From positions 806,001 through 870,000 of the forward strand of contig JAHNUO010000001.1 of assembly GCA_019787685.1 (NCBI GenBank): a stretch of DNA of 64,000 bases, given 5' to 3'. Source of the DNA: Chiua virens (Eukaryota > Basidiomycota > Agaricomycetes > Boletales > Boletaceae). This document shows, in pieces, positions 53,753-64,000 of this stretch; the first letter of the stretch is position 1; every line of letters begins with the position of its first letter. The notes under the pieces are model-generated. The model was not told the origin of the DNA. It did not search any database and saw only the letters and a list, made by a program, of their open reading frames with translations. The position numbers were made by a program, and so were the translations under genes.

Positions 53753-54184
53753 TGAAACAACCTAGAACAACCTAGACTGTTAAAGTTGTAGTGGTGTAGT
53801 GAAGAGGGGGTTCAGTCCAGTGAAGAGGCGAAAACTCCAAGAGAACTTTGTTAGAGCTCTCTGGTTGTCATTCATGGGGTTTATATACTACATGGATATC
53901 GGAGTTCTAATCTGAGTATGAACTACGTAGATAAGCATAATGTATCCTATTGGATGATAAGGTGTGAATTGATATGAGTCATAGATAAGAGCATAGCCTT
54001 GCACTGCCGATGATGAGTCAGTGATAAGGGAAATGAAAAGATAAGAGGCATGTGTTGATGGATGCTGTGTTATTGTGGCAGCCAATCGGATATGATCCTT
54101 TGGACAGCCTTGACATGAGGCATTTATATTTAGAATCGATTGAATGTTGGAGTTGAGAAGTGAGGAAAAGTTGGTATCGTAACA
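53753..54184 (-). repeat. 5' LTR of Gypsy-1 copy C
   Basis: 432 bp, TATA box at about 53880 (minus strand TATATAAA). No difference seen from the 3' LTR. Confidence 0.97.
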
Positions 54185-54189
54185 GATTC

Positions 54190-54386
54190 AGACTGCCATG
54201 TCCACTTTTCTATCCATTTTAATCTGGATTCACCCTGGATTCATCTCAGACTACTCAAAAACCATTTCTCATCATTCACCAACTCAGCGTTGTCCCTAGG
54301 TCAAACAGAATCGCATTCCTTCACCCTCTTTTCTTTTCTTTCAATCCCCCTGAGTATTGCACTACAGCTGGGATTTATTACCTTCA
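54190..54386 (+). repeat. T1-family LTR, second part
   Basis: Continues 46893-47307 to the TTACCTTCA end. The 5-bp GATTC before it is the copy C duplication. Confidence 0.9.
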
Positions 54387-54545
54387 ATGTCTCATGCTCT
54401 TGCATGTCCATTCTGGACTGTCGGCACAATCAAGCTGTGCATTGTTGTGCCTTGGCACATGGTCAACCTGGAGGGTGTAGCCAAACTCCCTGATTTGAAA
54501 GAGGAGGAGAATTTATGGAGTGGCTGGGATGCTATTAGTGTACTA
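54387..54545 (+). pseudogene. hAT transposase C-terminus, second part
   Basis: Reads LMLLHVHSGLSAQSSCALLC then LGTWS, matching the hAT C-terminal pattern ...R-L-S-A-x-S-x-R-A-L-x-C-L-G-x-W. Continues 46500-46892. Stops follow. Confidence 0.75.
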
Positions 54546-54589
54546 TGACTCTATTAGCCTTACAATGTACCTCTCATAGCTCCATCCTA

Positions 54590-55135
54590 ATCCAAGACCC
54601 ATGGGTGTACCCATTGTGGGTATGGGTAAGGGTAAGGCCTGGAATACCCCAGGTAGTATACCCATGCTATGGCCTAGTGGTGGGCTAGATGCAGCATGAT
54701 CTTGCAAGGCACTGACAGTGCAGATGCAGACAGGGTAGTGGTGGGTTGCGACACAGTGTGAAACCATGTGATCTTGCAAAAGCAGCACAGGTGCAGTCAA
54801 GGATAGGGTTCAAGTTAGCAGCAGGATTGAAGTAAGAATGCATGGCATACAGTATGGCCCAGGTCTTGCAAAATTGGATTGGATCCCAGAAGAGGTTGCA
54901 AGGTGAGGGGTGTGCATATTAATGCAAGGGTATTGCAACTTGAAGCAAGCATGCATGATCTTGCATGGTGTCATCCTGCACAGCATTGCCAGGCAACACC
55001 AGTGGATGCAAAGTCATATGGTATTGTCATGGTAGTATTGCAAAGATATAGATCACCATGGACTACTGAATAATCTGCAACATGATGAACACTGTAGCTG
55101 CCATGCTGTCATGCAAGTTTCTACCAGGACTGCCT
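54590..55135. repeat. Subterminal repeat region of a hAT-like element
   Basis: Begins with ACCCATGGGTGTACCCA (54598 on), a 17-bp match to the right end of the hAT element at 29140-29160, with nearby GGGTAT/GGGTAAGGGTAA repeats. It then has many TTGCA/TGCAA/CTTGCA motifs on both strands (54700-55125). Such clusters near ends are typical hAT transposase binding arrays. I could not place the terminal inverted repeat. Confidence 0.5.
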
Positions 55136-55196
55136 AATTGATCAAGGCCAAGTCATGGTAAGGTCATATTATGTAATATTTAAGTTTATTTACATG

Positions 55197-55245
55197 GGGT
55201 TGGTGCGGTGCGGTGTGGTGCGACGCACGGTGCGAACCCCACTCA
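55197..55245. repeat. GGTGC-rich tract with inverted flanks
   Basis: Irregular GGTGC/GGTGT pentamers and CGACGCAC, bounded by GGGGTTGGTGC and the inverted GGTGCGAACCCC. Could be the end of the hAT-like element; marks the border to gene space. Confidence 0.4.
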
Positions 55246-55393
55246 ACTTTGAGCGTCCCTATTCAAGACAGATTCAGTGCCCTTTCAAGGGAACAATAGC
55301 CTGAGCTGGATCTACATCCGAGTCGGAATCCGACATCTCTTTGTCACGACAAACTGGCACTAGCGAGGAACAATAGTCACATCAAACGATCCG

Positions 55394-58300
55394 GTGGACA
55401 GTGACAGCTTGCTGTGGTTGTTATCCATCGATTGTGGGTATGCTTCTAGCAATATAAAGGCGGCGCTTCAGGCGACTTCAATTGCCAGCATCAACTCCAT
55501 CATGCCCCTCGAAAGACTTCCAGATACATTCGACAACGCTACACACGATGCACTCGACAGGGCGGTGAATGAGGCCACTGCTGAATCGTGGACGCACTCC
55601 ACTACTGTTCTTCTCACTTACATCGTATATCATTCCGAAGGAGACCTGGATCCGAAGTTTGCGCTCAACCCGGAGGCCTCAAAGTTGCTCAACAAGTATG
55701 AAGAATTGGGGGCGCTCCTTGCTTCCGCATGGGAGCGTAAATCATACCGCGAGATTCGAAACCTCGGTGTGTGTTTACCGTTCGTATCTATAGCACTGGG
55801 ATGTACTAACAACGATGGTCATTGTGCCAGCCATTCTCAAAGCAGCAGAGAAACGACCAGCACCGAGGAAAAGACTCGGACTTGACTTTCCTCCCGAGGG
55901 TCAGTGGTGACTACATCACTAATACCACGAGACCCCTCATGAGACATATTCACATCCCTTCTCAGATTTTCACAAAAATCTGTCACGATCCTTTGGAGCA
56001 GAGTACCACGGCGCAGCCGTCGACGGTTTCTACGAGTATCTGACCTACAATGAAAAGTTATTCAGGGAAACGAAAAATCCACCGTGGTATTATGCAAAGT
56101 TCTGCTCTATCGTCCAGAGTTCAGGAACCGGGAAATCAAGGATGCTGACTGAGGTATGTACCAAGAACTCAATCCCCCACCTGCATCCGTCATGACTGAT
56201 TTGATCCTCAGCTGAGCAAGAAGGAGACTGTAGTATTGTACATGAACCTACGGGCAGATGATGACAAAATGAGTTTCCCTGCTCGCGATCCGATCGTAGC
56301 AGATATCTTGACCAACTTTTCTGGCGCTAAAGAAGGCTACCGAACCATCTGCTATGCATTCTTCATTTCCCTCTTCGAAACGGTCGAGGAACATCTTTCT
56401 ACAGCACACCCCACCCGCACTGCCAAAGCAAAAATCCTCGAATGGAGCTCGAAGATGTGCGATATGAATCACTCTCCGACCCACACCACCCGGAGTGATT
56501 TTTTTGCCAAGGTTCATCAGAAATACAATGAGGTACAGATTTCGCGCTTGTGCCTGCGTTTATTGATGACGTGCCACAGGTCTACGCTGATCTTGTTCGT
56601 GACGTCAAGGACTTGAAACCGGCACCCACTGGCACTGGCAGTGAAGAAACTTCTACTGCGGCGGGGATCGGTGGCGTGCAAAGTGCCAACACAAGCACGG
56701 ACGTCGATAATACTACAGATAAGATGAAGAAACTCTCGCTATCAGGTGAGTATGATTGCGGTACCAGGTTGCGTTGACTAAGTGGCATGTTAGATTCGGA
56801 TCGAAGGGATCAGAGTCATAAATCGCGTCTCTTTAGAGCCCATCGGAAGATGGCTTCCCGCCTAGAAAATATTTTCCCCGGTGATTTCACCAAGCCCAAG
56901 TTGATTATCGCGATCGATGAAGCACACCCCCTCACCAGCACTCCGTGGAAGAAAGACGAAGAATATCGCCCAGCAGACGTTTTCTGCAGAGTCGTGAACG
57001 AATATTCCCATAGTGAAGATCGAAAAGCCGCAGTTTGGGTCGTATTCGCGTCAACGACTTCCAAGGTTGCCGATTTCTCGCCCCCTGACAAGCAACGTCA
57101 GTCTGATAAGTTTCAGTATCTGATCCCTGACTTATTCCTCTCTCAGATAACTCCAAACGTATTGCCACTCGGGGCCTCAAGCTCTTCCCGCCTTACACTC
57201 TGCTAGGATGGGATCAGAACGCATCTCAACTTCGTGGCGGTAAGATCGAGGATGTATCCAAACTCGATCACATTGCAGGGTTCGGAAGACCACTGTATGT
57301 GCTCATTTCACATTCCAGTACAGATTGAGATAGGTTTGATCCACAGATGGAAATCTCTCAAGACCGCGCGCTGGGAGCCCCAAGAAGTGATGGAAACAGC
57401 CTCAGCGAAACTATGCGGGGATGGTGAATTTGATGCAAGGGAGAAGTACCACGTGCTCGCGGTACTTGGCCAACGATTCGCACTGGAAGTCGCGCTCGGA
57501 CACCCGGATTCGGTCGAATTCTTAGAGAAGGGGGTGGCCAGTTATATGCGCATATGTCTCGCAACCACACTTGATCGCAGTTGGATGTTCACGAGCTATC
57601 CATCAGAGCCACTCCTTTCGTGCGCCGCCGCACATGCCTTGCATTCAGATCATGAAATTTTAGGGGAGGCACTGAAAACGATGTTGCGACAAGTGAACTC
57701 TGGCATGATCGACCAAGGACAACGTGGTGAACTGGCCAGTCGGTTGCTGTGGCTTCTGGCCAAGGATTTGTTCATTCGCACCAAGGTCAAGAATATTGTC
57801 ACCAAGACGCCTTCGACATGGGACGGGCGTCTCGCTGACTGCGAAATGATACCTGTTGTCGACTGGCTCGAGTTCGTCTTCGGACCGCAGGTATGGCCCG
57901 ATGAGAAAGGGGAGAAGGAAGACCCGCAGCGACCGCAGCCACGCAAAGCATTCGAACACGCCTACGTTAATTTCTCGCACTGGGTGTTCATGGATGCGGA
58001 GATTGGAGTGAAGGGAGGGGACGGATTAAGGTCAGTGTTCAACATTCCTGTTTGATTAGGTCGCGTCGAATTTAACAATAACCCGTACAGCTTGGGCGAT
58101 TGGACGCTACGGCACTGGATGAGAACGAGTGCGGTGCAGTGCTGCCATCAACAGCGTATCATCGACAAGGCCATCCCGATCTACTTCAAGGACCCAAAGG
58201 GTAATACAGGGTCGGCGGAATCACGAATGTCGCAGGTGTTCATTTCAGACAAGGCACGGAAATCGACGGATTCCAAAAATGTTTTGAAGGACATCACGCA

Positions 58301-58664
58301 AAGACATGAAGGTATCGGTGGCCCGATACTTTCGTCACGTTCCGACTCGGAGTCGGTTCCTTACATTGCGATCTTGGCGGACCTTGGTCAACCTCCGTCG
58401 TTTTATGTTACCTATCCGGCGCGAAATAAGAGCGACCGCTGCATGCGGATTTATGCAGCTGGTGTCGACGCCACCACATATCCTTTTTTAGCAGATCATC
58501 CATCACTCCTGGAGGCTCTCAAGCAGCTGATTCACATAGAGCAAATTCCGGAAACCGAAAAACCGTATGCAAAATATCTGGATGCACAAGTGAAGTTTGG
58601 GAGGACGGCGACTACTGAGCACATGGCATGGGAACATGGGAAGGATGTCCCGAAGATAACTTAG
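55394..58664 (+). CDS. Crinkler-like P-loop NTPase protein
   Basis: Nine-exon model with GT-AG introns at 55767-55830, 55900-55965, 56154-56211, 56533-56579, 56746-56793, 57097-57146, 57295-57346 and 58031-58090. The exon sum is a multiple of three (about 941 residues). Walker A is SSGTGKSR (about 56118-56141). Walker B is KLIIAIDEAH (about 56898-56927), with an STT sensor-like motif in VWVVFASTTSKVADF. The N-terminal part and the long C-terminal helical/RNase-like region are not recognisable to me. Basidiomycete genomes hold many paralogues of this layout, often labelled crinkler (CRN)-like; they are thought to couple an NTPase to an effector domain. Start unclear: no ATG precedes the GTG at 55394 in frame; the first in-frame ATG is 55502. 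It abuts transposon debris. Confidence 0.7.
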
Positions 58665-59602
58665 TGAGGATTGTACCTGTAGTGTTCTTACCGTATTGAA
58701 TACTTGTAGATTATGACCGTGACCAAGCGTGCCATGAAGAAACTTGTCAGTCTCTTCCGACATGCCCCCGGCCTGAGGGAAGTAGATCTCAGGTTCACTT
58801 AAATTGCTTTCGTTCTTTGGTAGCATCAGATCGTTGTAGTACTTTGTTTTATATGAATAGTACCAGTTTTCCGATTTTCACTGCACTTGTAACATGACCT
58901 GGGTGGAGCATGATTGATGATTGATGAAAGTACTTAACGACAGATCGGAAGGTTCACGCCGACTATGAATGCGGTTCCATCTACCATGTGACGACCACCA
59001 CGGCGTTAACGATCCCAGTATCCATCTGATTCGAGGCAGCTGTTATCAACCTACATCTTGAAACTGGTTTCCTACGCATGTCATGTCGCTTCCGGGATCA
59101 ACAGGTCGTCAAATGGGTGACGTAGAAACACTTGACATAGGTTCCATTCTTGCGCTCCGGTATTCAACACAGGTCGATGGCAAGTGACCTGGTATTTTCG
59201 GGTATATCATACAGCCTGGGTCTATCTTCATTATGTAAAGCGGGACTGCCTGGAACTATCGCATTGCGAAAAAAAGCCGTGAAGCATTTGAATTAGCGCA
59301 AACCGAAAACCTGCCAGAGCCGTCAGAATCTCTTTCGACACGTGAATAGACAATAGGTGTCAAGCGAAATAAGACTAGGGACCATCAGGCAACGTGGACA
59401 GACGGAGGCGTATCAACAAGGTGCAGGGCATGTCGAGGACCGTGGAGCCATGACCAGTCACCGGACCGTATGAGGCATGTAGTACAAGGAGATAATGTAT
59501 CGGCCATCGTTGGCGATGCCTGGCTTCAAATTTGATGCTGGATATGTGACGGCGGAAGTGGAAGAGCAAAATGGGCCTGTGGTCGGGGGTTGGACTTCGA
59601 CC
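58665..59602. other. Intergenic region
   Basis: Between the NTPase stop and BMT2. No coding frame or repeat recognised. Presumably the NTPase terminator and the BMT2 promoter. Confidence 0.5.
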
Positions 59603-60575
59603 ATGCCCAAGGCTCGCAAAAAGAAAACGCCCATCACCTCGACGGAAAGACGCCACGCATCAACAAATGGTAGCAGCAATCCCCAAACAACGAGGACGCT
59701 GATCAGGCGCTTCCATGTTTTACTCAAGAAGCAAAGGCAACTTCAGAAAAATGTGTCCAGCGTGACCAACGAAGAAGAGTTGGGCAAGGTGGAGGAGGAG
59801 ATTGAACAATTGGGTGGGTTGGCAGCGTACCAACGTATGTCGAGCATTGGGCAGGGAACCGACCGGGGAGGTGGAAGTGAACAGGTGCTAATCAAATGGC
59901 TTGTCGACATGGGCTTTTCCAAGAGGGATGACAAGGAACCTCTCAGGTATGCAAAACGTCTATCTACGGTCAACCATCTCACAGCGGTCTAGCTTGTTGG
60001 AAGTTGGTGCACTGAAGCCAGACAACTATGTGTCGTGTTCGTTGTGGATGACGACGACGCCGATCGACCTTAGAAGCAGATATCCATCGATCCTCGAGCA
60101 GGACTTTCTGACTATGAATGTGCACGAGCACGCTGAGAAATGGGACCTCATCAGTCTCAGTCTGGTGGTGAACTTTGTGCCGGATGCAAAGGACAGAGGT
60201 AATGATTGATTTTCAACGCCTGTGTTGCGACTGAGTGTCGGTAGGACGGATGCTCGTCTTGGCACATACATTCCTGCGCGCATCGGGGATGTTGTTTCTC
60301 GTCGTCAGTGTTTCCGATGCATGTTTCGGCTGTAGCTCAATTGTCCACAGCTGCCCTTGCCGTGCGTCGAGAACTCGCGGTACATGACGTTCGAGCGTCT
60401 GGATGGACTCATGGGGGCGGTCGGGTTTGTGGAGGTGGCGAGAAGGTGGCGAGAAGGTGGCAAGATATGCTACTGGTTGTACAAAAAGGTCCACGGGCGT
60501 GGTGGGTCGGAAGAATTCCGGAGGAAACGGGTTTGTCGAGAAGGAAGGAGAAACAATTTTTGTATAGTTTTGTAA
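59603..60575 (+). CDS. BMT2: 25S rRNA adenine-N1 methyltransferase (BMT2 family)
   Basis: Four exons (59603-59946, 59993-60198, 60245-60303, 60351-60575) give exactly 278 codons including the stop. Basic N-terminus MPKARKKKTPITS. Then helical LIRRFHVLLKKQRQL; SAM-binding motif LLEVGALKPDN; DLRSRYPSILEQDFL; motif LISLSLVVNFVPDAKDRGRM; catalytic-region motif FLVLPLPCVENSRY; C-terminal WLYKK. These are hallmark blocks of Bmt2, the nucleolar enzyme that makes m1A in 25S rRNA helix 65 in yeast. The start at 59603 is chosen over an upstream ATG (59495) because family members begin MPKxRKxK. 120 bp separate it from striatin, in tandem. Confidence 0.93.
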
Positions 60576-60695
60576 TGAATTGAGAACGTGTTGATCCTTT
60601 CTTTTCTCTTCGTCGTCGTGCTCGACGTGGTGATCAGCGTCTCTTGTTTGTAGACAGCAAACACTTGACAAGTCCTCCGCTCGTCGCCCAAGACG

Positions 60696-63600
60696 ATGCT
60701 CACCACTCCTCGCCTCCTCCTCAACCTCAAGTCTCCGGCGCAGCCTCAACAGCACCATCAGCAACGCCAACAGCACCCTCAAAATACCCTCACCCTATCT
60801 CAGCAACGCGACGTTCTCCACCAACTCAACGGCCCTTACCACGCGCAAAATAATACCTCTCTTCCAAACCAACAAGGACCGCCCAACATTCACCATCCAC
60901 AGACAATCCAGATCCCTATGCTCGGCACGCTTCAGGTGCCTCCACCTCAGTCAAACCCGCAGGCGAACCAGGGCCCACCGCCTCAGCAGCAACACCCGCT
61001 TGGCCAACCCGGACAGGGCCAGGGTATCCCTCCGCCGCCACCTCAAAACGGTCAGGACTTCACCCTCTCGAGCGTCTTGCACTTTTTGCAGACGGAATGG
61101 CGTCGGTACGAGCGCGACAGAAACGAGTGGGAGATCGAAAGGGCCGAAATGAGGGTCAGTGTCGTGTCCACTTTCCTATTCATATTCGCTCTTTTCTTGC
61201 TTTCGTCTATGTAACGAGCTCAGTACAGCGTTGTTACCTCTGCCATTCATGTTTTTTTTTCCCAATAGAGTTATTCCATGCTGTCGCGTGCACCGTGCTT
61301 ACTACTCATTTGTAGGCACGAATTGCCCTTCTCGAGGGAGAGCGTCGCTCGTTCGAGAATGTCAAGTTGGACCTCATGCGGCGTATCAAGATGCTCGAAT
61401 ATGCCCTTCGCATGGAACGGTGCGCTCTACCCCTTCCCATCATGCCACGTAGCCTCACCTTTGTGACGCCCAGTTCGAAACAACTCACGGCACCCCCCTC
61501 CAAGCTGTCCGCTGCTCAGCAGGGTGCAAAAGATGACGCTCAAAGTCACAAAGATGGCAACAGCGGAAGTTCGCCCCGGAGCGATGGTACGTGGCCTTTC
61601 GTTCATTCTCTTTGAACTAATGATTTTCCTCCAGATTCCCCCCTCCCATCGGAGAAAGCACCAAACGGCATCCGTGCATCCTCTGGTGCTCCACCTACTG
61701 GAGCCTCTGCACCGTCCGCCAGTGCTGCTTTGGGTAAAGCTTCAACGGGCCGTGACCCCAAGTCGCGTGCAAGGAGTCGGGAATACCTCAAACAATGTCT
61801 GCAAGAAATATCGTACTTGACTTCCCCTCAAGCGATGAACCCACTTCCAAACCGCCCCCTTATTTCCAATCCGAACCCGAGTGCGGGTGCCGGTGGCACC
61901 GTCATGAACCCCAGTACTACCGGCACAGTCGGTCTTGGTCCTGGCATGGCGGGGGGTATGGGCGGTGTAGGGCATCCGCAGGGCATGCCGCAAGGCCCAG
62001 GACCCTCACCCTTCGATGCTATATATAACGGACGACCTAGAAAGCAGCTCCCTGAATCGGCTGGTCCGGGGATTAGTGCCGCCACAACTGGAGGACCAGG
62101 AAAGGAGTTCCCGATGCTGGGAGCCACTCCTGGTTCTGGTTCCATGGGTGTCATGTCTGGCCCCGGAAACGCCCCTCCATCGTCGGGTCCGCTTGATCGA
62201 TCGAATTTGCTTACCATTGGTGGGCCAGGCATGTACCAACAACATCAACAAGCTCCGGTCTCAGCGCAACCTCAACAGTCGCAAGAAAGCCAACTGCAAC
62301 GTAACCTTGCGCCTTCCCAGTCCCCTTCGCAGCCGCAAACGCAGCCTCCGCAACAACAACGGCAGCAAGATGGCATTGAGCAGACCCCCTCAATTCGCCA
62401 AGACAGTGATATTCCCAAACAAGCGACGATGATATTCCGTCCTGACGATGCAGGCGAATGGAAAGAAAGGCTACGCTCATCCTACGAGCAGCATGTCCAA
62501 CAATGGAGAGAAAGCGACGAGGAACCAGAAGAAGTCGCCGAGGACGACGACGAAGCCGAGTCACTTGGTGTGGTCGATGAGGCGGATGGTGAAAGCACGA
62601 AACTCTGGAAAGCCAAACGGACATTGAGGAAGTGCGTTTCAATCTATTTCTGGTAAATTGTTAGCTGATTGTTGGTTCCAAGTCACCTTGATGCGGTCCG
62701 TGCGCTCGCATTCCACCCCACCGAAATGTGCCTGGCCACTGGCGGTGATGATTGTACAGTCAAAATATGGCGAATGGACGCCGCTAGTCTGGCTTCCTCA
62801 ACGTGCGTCACGAGTTCTCATTCCCTCACTCCCACTCATGCTTTCGTAGTACTCGTGTCACGACAGAGAGTGAGCCTCAACTGACACTTCGCGGTCATTC
62901 TGCTGCCATCACCCGTCTCGTGCACTCTCCGACGCGCCAGCTGTTGTTCAGTGCATCCCTTGACTCCAGCATCCGAGTATGGGCGCTTCCATCACCTTCT
63001 CACACGACCTATGCACCGTATGACGAGTCTTCTTCGCGAGGCGAGCTTATCGGTCATACAGACGCTGTATGGGATCTAGCGCTCGTCAGGGATGAAAGCA
63101 CGCTCGTCAGCTGTGGCGCCGAGGGCACTGTCAAAGTATGGGACGTGAGTGGGCCAGGCGCCGGCTCTCTCCGATTATCATGGGGCTACTCTGGTTTGGA
63201 ACGCGAGGGTACGGATGGTGAGGATGAAAAAGAGGGCCCGGGCGCCACGGCCGTCGAGGCGATCAAGACCGATTTGAAAAAAGTGGCAGTGGCATACCAA
63301 AATGCGGTCGTAAAGATATTTGACATCGAGACGGGCAAAGAAGTGTCGCGGCTGGCCACAGACGCGACGTATGGTGAGTCTATCACGCACTCTCGCAGGG
63401 ATTGGACCGATAAGTTCAACCTATCATGCTCAGACGAAACGCCTGCGACCCAGGTGAACCGGCTCGTCTCACATCCCACGATGTCGTTCATCGTGACCGC
63501 TCACGAGGACAAGTTTATTCGTATCTTTGACATCAGTACAGGTACGCAGTCTCCGTCCCGTGTTGACTCCTTCTCACGTGCTGTGAAATAGGACAATGTA

Positions 63601-63857
63601 CACACGCGATCCCCGCCCACCTGGATGGTGTCACCTCACTCTCGATCGACGCTGCTGGCTTCTCGCTCGTCTCGGGTTCACACGACTGCTCGACACGGTT
63701 CTGGGATCTGCTCGGTTCGCGGACGTGCGCGCAGGAGATGACGACGCACCGCGAAAAAGCGCGTGAGGGCGTGTTGGACGTGGAATTCCACCCCTCGTTG
63801 CCGTTCATGGCGAGCGCGGGCGCGGACGGCGTCGTCAAGCTTTACGCGTCTTCATGA
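60696..63857 (+). CDS. pro11: Striatin homologue (STRIPAK scaffold)
   Basis: Eight exons (60696-61154, 61316-61419, 61474-61586, 61635-62631, 62683-62802, 62850-63373, 63434-63541, 63592-63857) sum to 2,691 nt, 896 residues. Gln/Pro-rich N-terminus, then the striatin core FTLSSVLHFLQTEWRRYERD with coiled coil (RIALLEGERRSFENVKLDLM, about residues 125-185), a Gly/Pro/Gln-rich disordered middle (about 225-500), and seven C-terminal WD40 repeats (about 560-895), e.g. LDAVRALAFHPTEMCLATGG and LIGHTDAVWDLAL. Striatin is the PP2A regulatory/scaffold subunit of STRIPAK, needed in fungi for hyphal fusion and fruiting. The first intron is unusually long (161 bp). The model is complete and unbroken. 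Confidence 0.95.
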
Positions 63858-64000
63858 CCTATTCCCCACCCCTTTTTATGATGCCCATGCCCATTCTTTT
63901 CTAAATCTCTTTACCTCGTCACCTAGGCTAGGTATGCTCCACCTTGACTGCGGCTTACGTTTGACACGCGTTTTCTGTCTTGTTTCTCGTCTTTTTCAGC
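63858..64000. other. Striatin 3' flank
   Basis: T-rich stretch with CCTCGTCACCTAGG; presumably the 3' untranslated region. No gene seen before the window ends. Confidence 0.4.

Larger units (their letters stand above)
47308..54184 (-). mobile_element. Gypsy-1 copy C, youngest full-length copy
   Basis: 6,877 bp, 5-bp duplication GATTC (47303-47307 and 54185-54189). The two 432-bp LTRs look identical by eye. ORF1, ORF2 and gag are open. Pol is open except for one TGA in the integrase C-terminus. Identical LTRs indicate very recent insertion. Confidence 0.97.

Noticed and set aside
59495..59602. Upstream ATG at 59495 as the BMT2 start
   Set aside because: The extra 36 residues do not resemble the family; MPKARKKK at 59603 matches the usual BMT2 start.
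1..64000. CRISPR arrays, tRNA or rRNA genes
   Set aside because: None seen. Repeats present are LTRs, inverted repeats or short tandem units, and the organism is a fungus.

Overview
The window is from a filamentous basidiomycete, most likely an Agaricomycete. The evidence is host genes cut by many 45-60 nt GT-AG introns, a BMT2-type 25S rRNA methyltransferase, a striatin homologue, a basidiomycete-type crinkler-like NTPase, and chromodomain Ty3/gypsy elements. I cannot name the species. About 55 kb on the left is a nested pile of transposons. Only the right-hand 9 kb (55.4-64 kb) is ordinary gene space.

Layout. 0-1.3 kb: decayed DDE transposase. 1.5-2.9 kb and 18.3-19.2 kb: two halves of one zinc-cluster/SAM-like gene, split by Gypsy-1 copy A (2.9-18.3 kb, minus strand). 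Copy A was itself hit by four LTR insertions and by full-length Gypsy-1 copy B (11.46-18.29 kb, duplication GCTAC). 20.6-45.5 kb: Gypsy-4 (minus) holds a T2-family LTR, which holds Gypsy-2 (22,163-45,224, plus, duplication GTGAT). Gypsy-2 in turn holds a T2 solo LTR, a Tc1 element with a Gypsy-1 solo LTR inside it, a non-autonomous hAT element with another solo LTR inside it, a second T2 solo LTR, a T1 retroelement (33.6-39.7 kb) with a second Tc1 inside it, and Gypsy-3 (40.88-45.2 kb) in its 3' LTR. 46.2-55.2 kb: a hAT transposase pseudogene split by a T1 LTR, which is split by Gypsy-1 copy C (47.3-54.2 kb, duplication GATTC). 55.4-58.7 kb: crinkler-like NTPase. 59.6-60.6 kb: BMT2. 60.7-63.9 kb: striatin.

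Names used here: Gypsy-1 (copies A, B, C), Gypsy-2, Gypsy-3 and Gypsy-4 are Ty3/gypsy elements. T1, T2 and T3 are three related LTR families that begin TGTAGG.

Biology. Gypsy-1 encodes ORF1 (unknown), ORF2 (a small membrane protein), Gag, and Pol (protease, RT, RNase H, integrase, chromodomain); Pol is probably reached by a -1 frameshift at GGGAAAA. Gypsy-1, -2 and -3 each have an 11-nt primer site two bases inside the 5' LTR that is exactly complementary to an LTR stretch about 35 nt after the TATA box. This is the Tf1/sushi self-priming layout. The T1-T3 families share a terminal hairpin, make 4-bp target duplications instead of 5-bp ones, and every readable duplication is N-CG-N or its deaminated form. 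Decay in the pile is largely CpG to TpG/CpA, as expected for methylated repeats.
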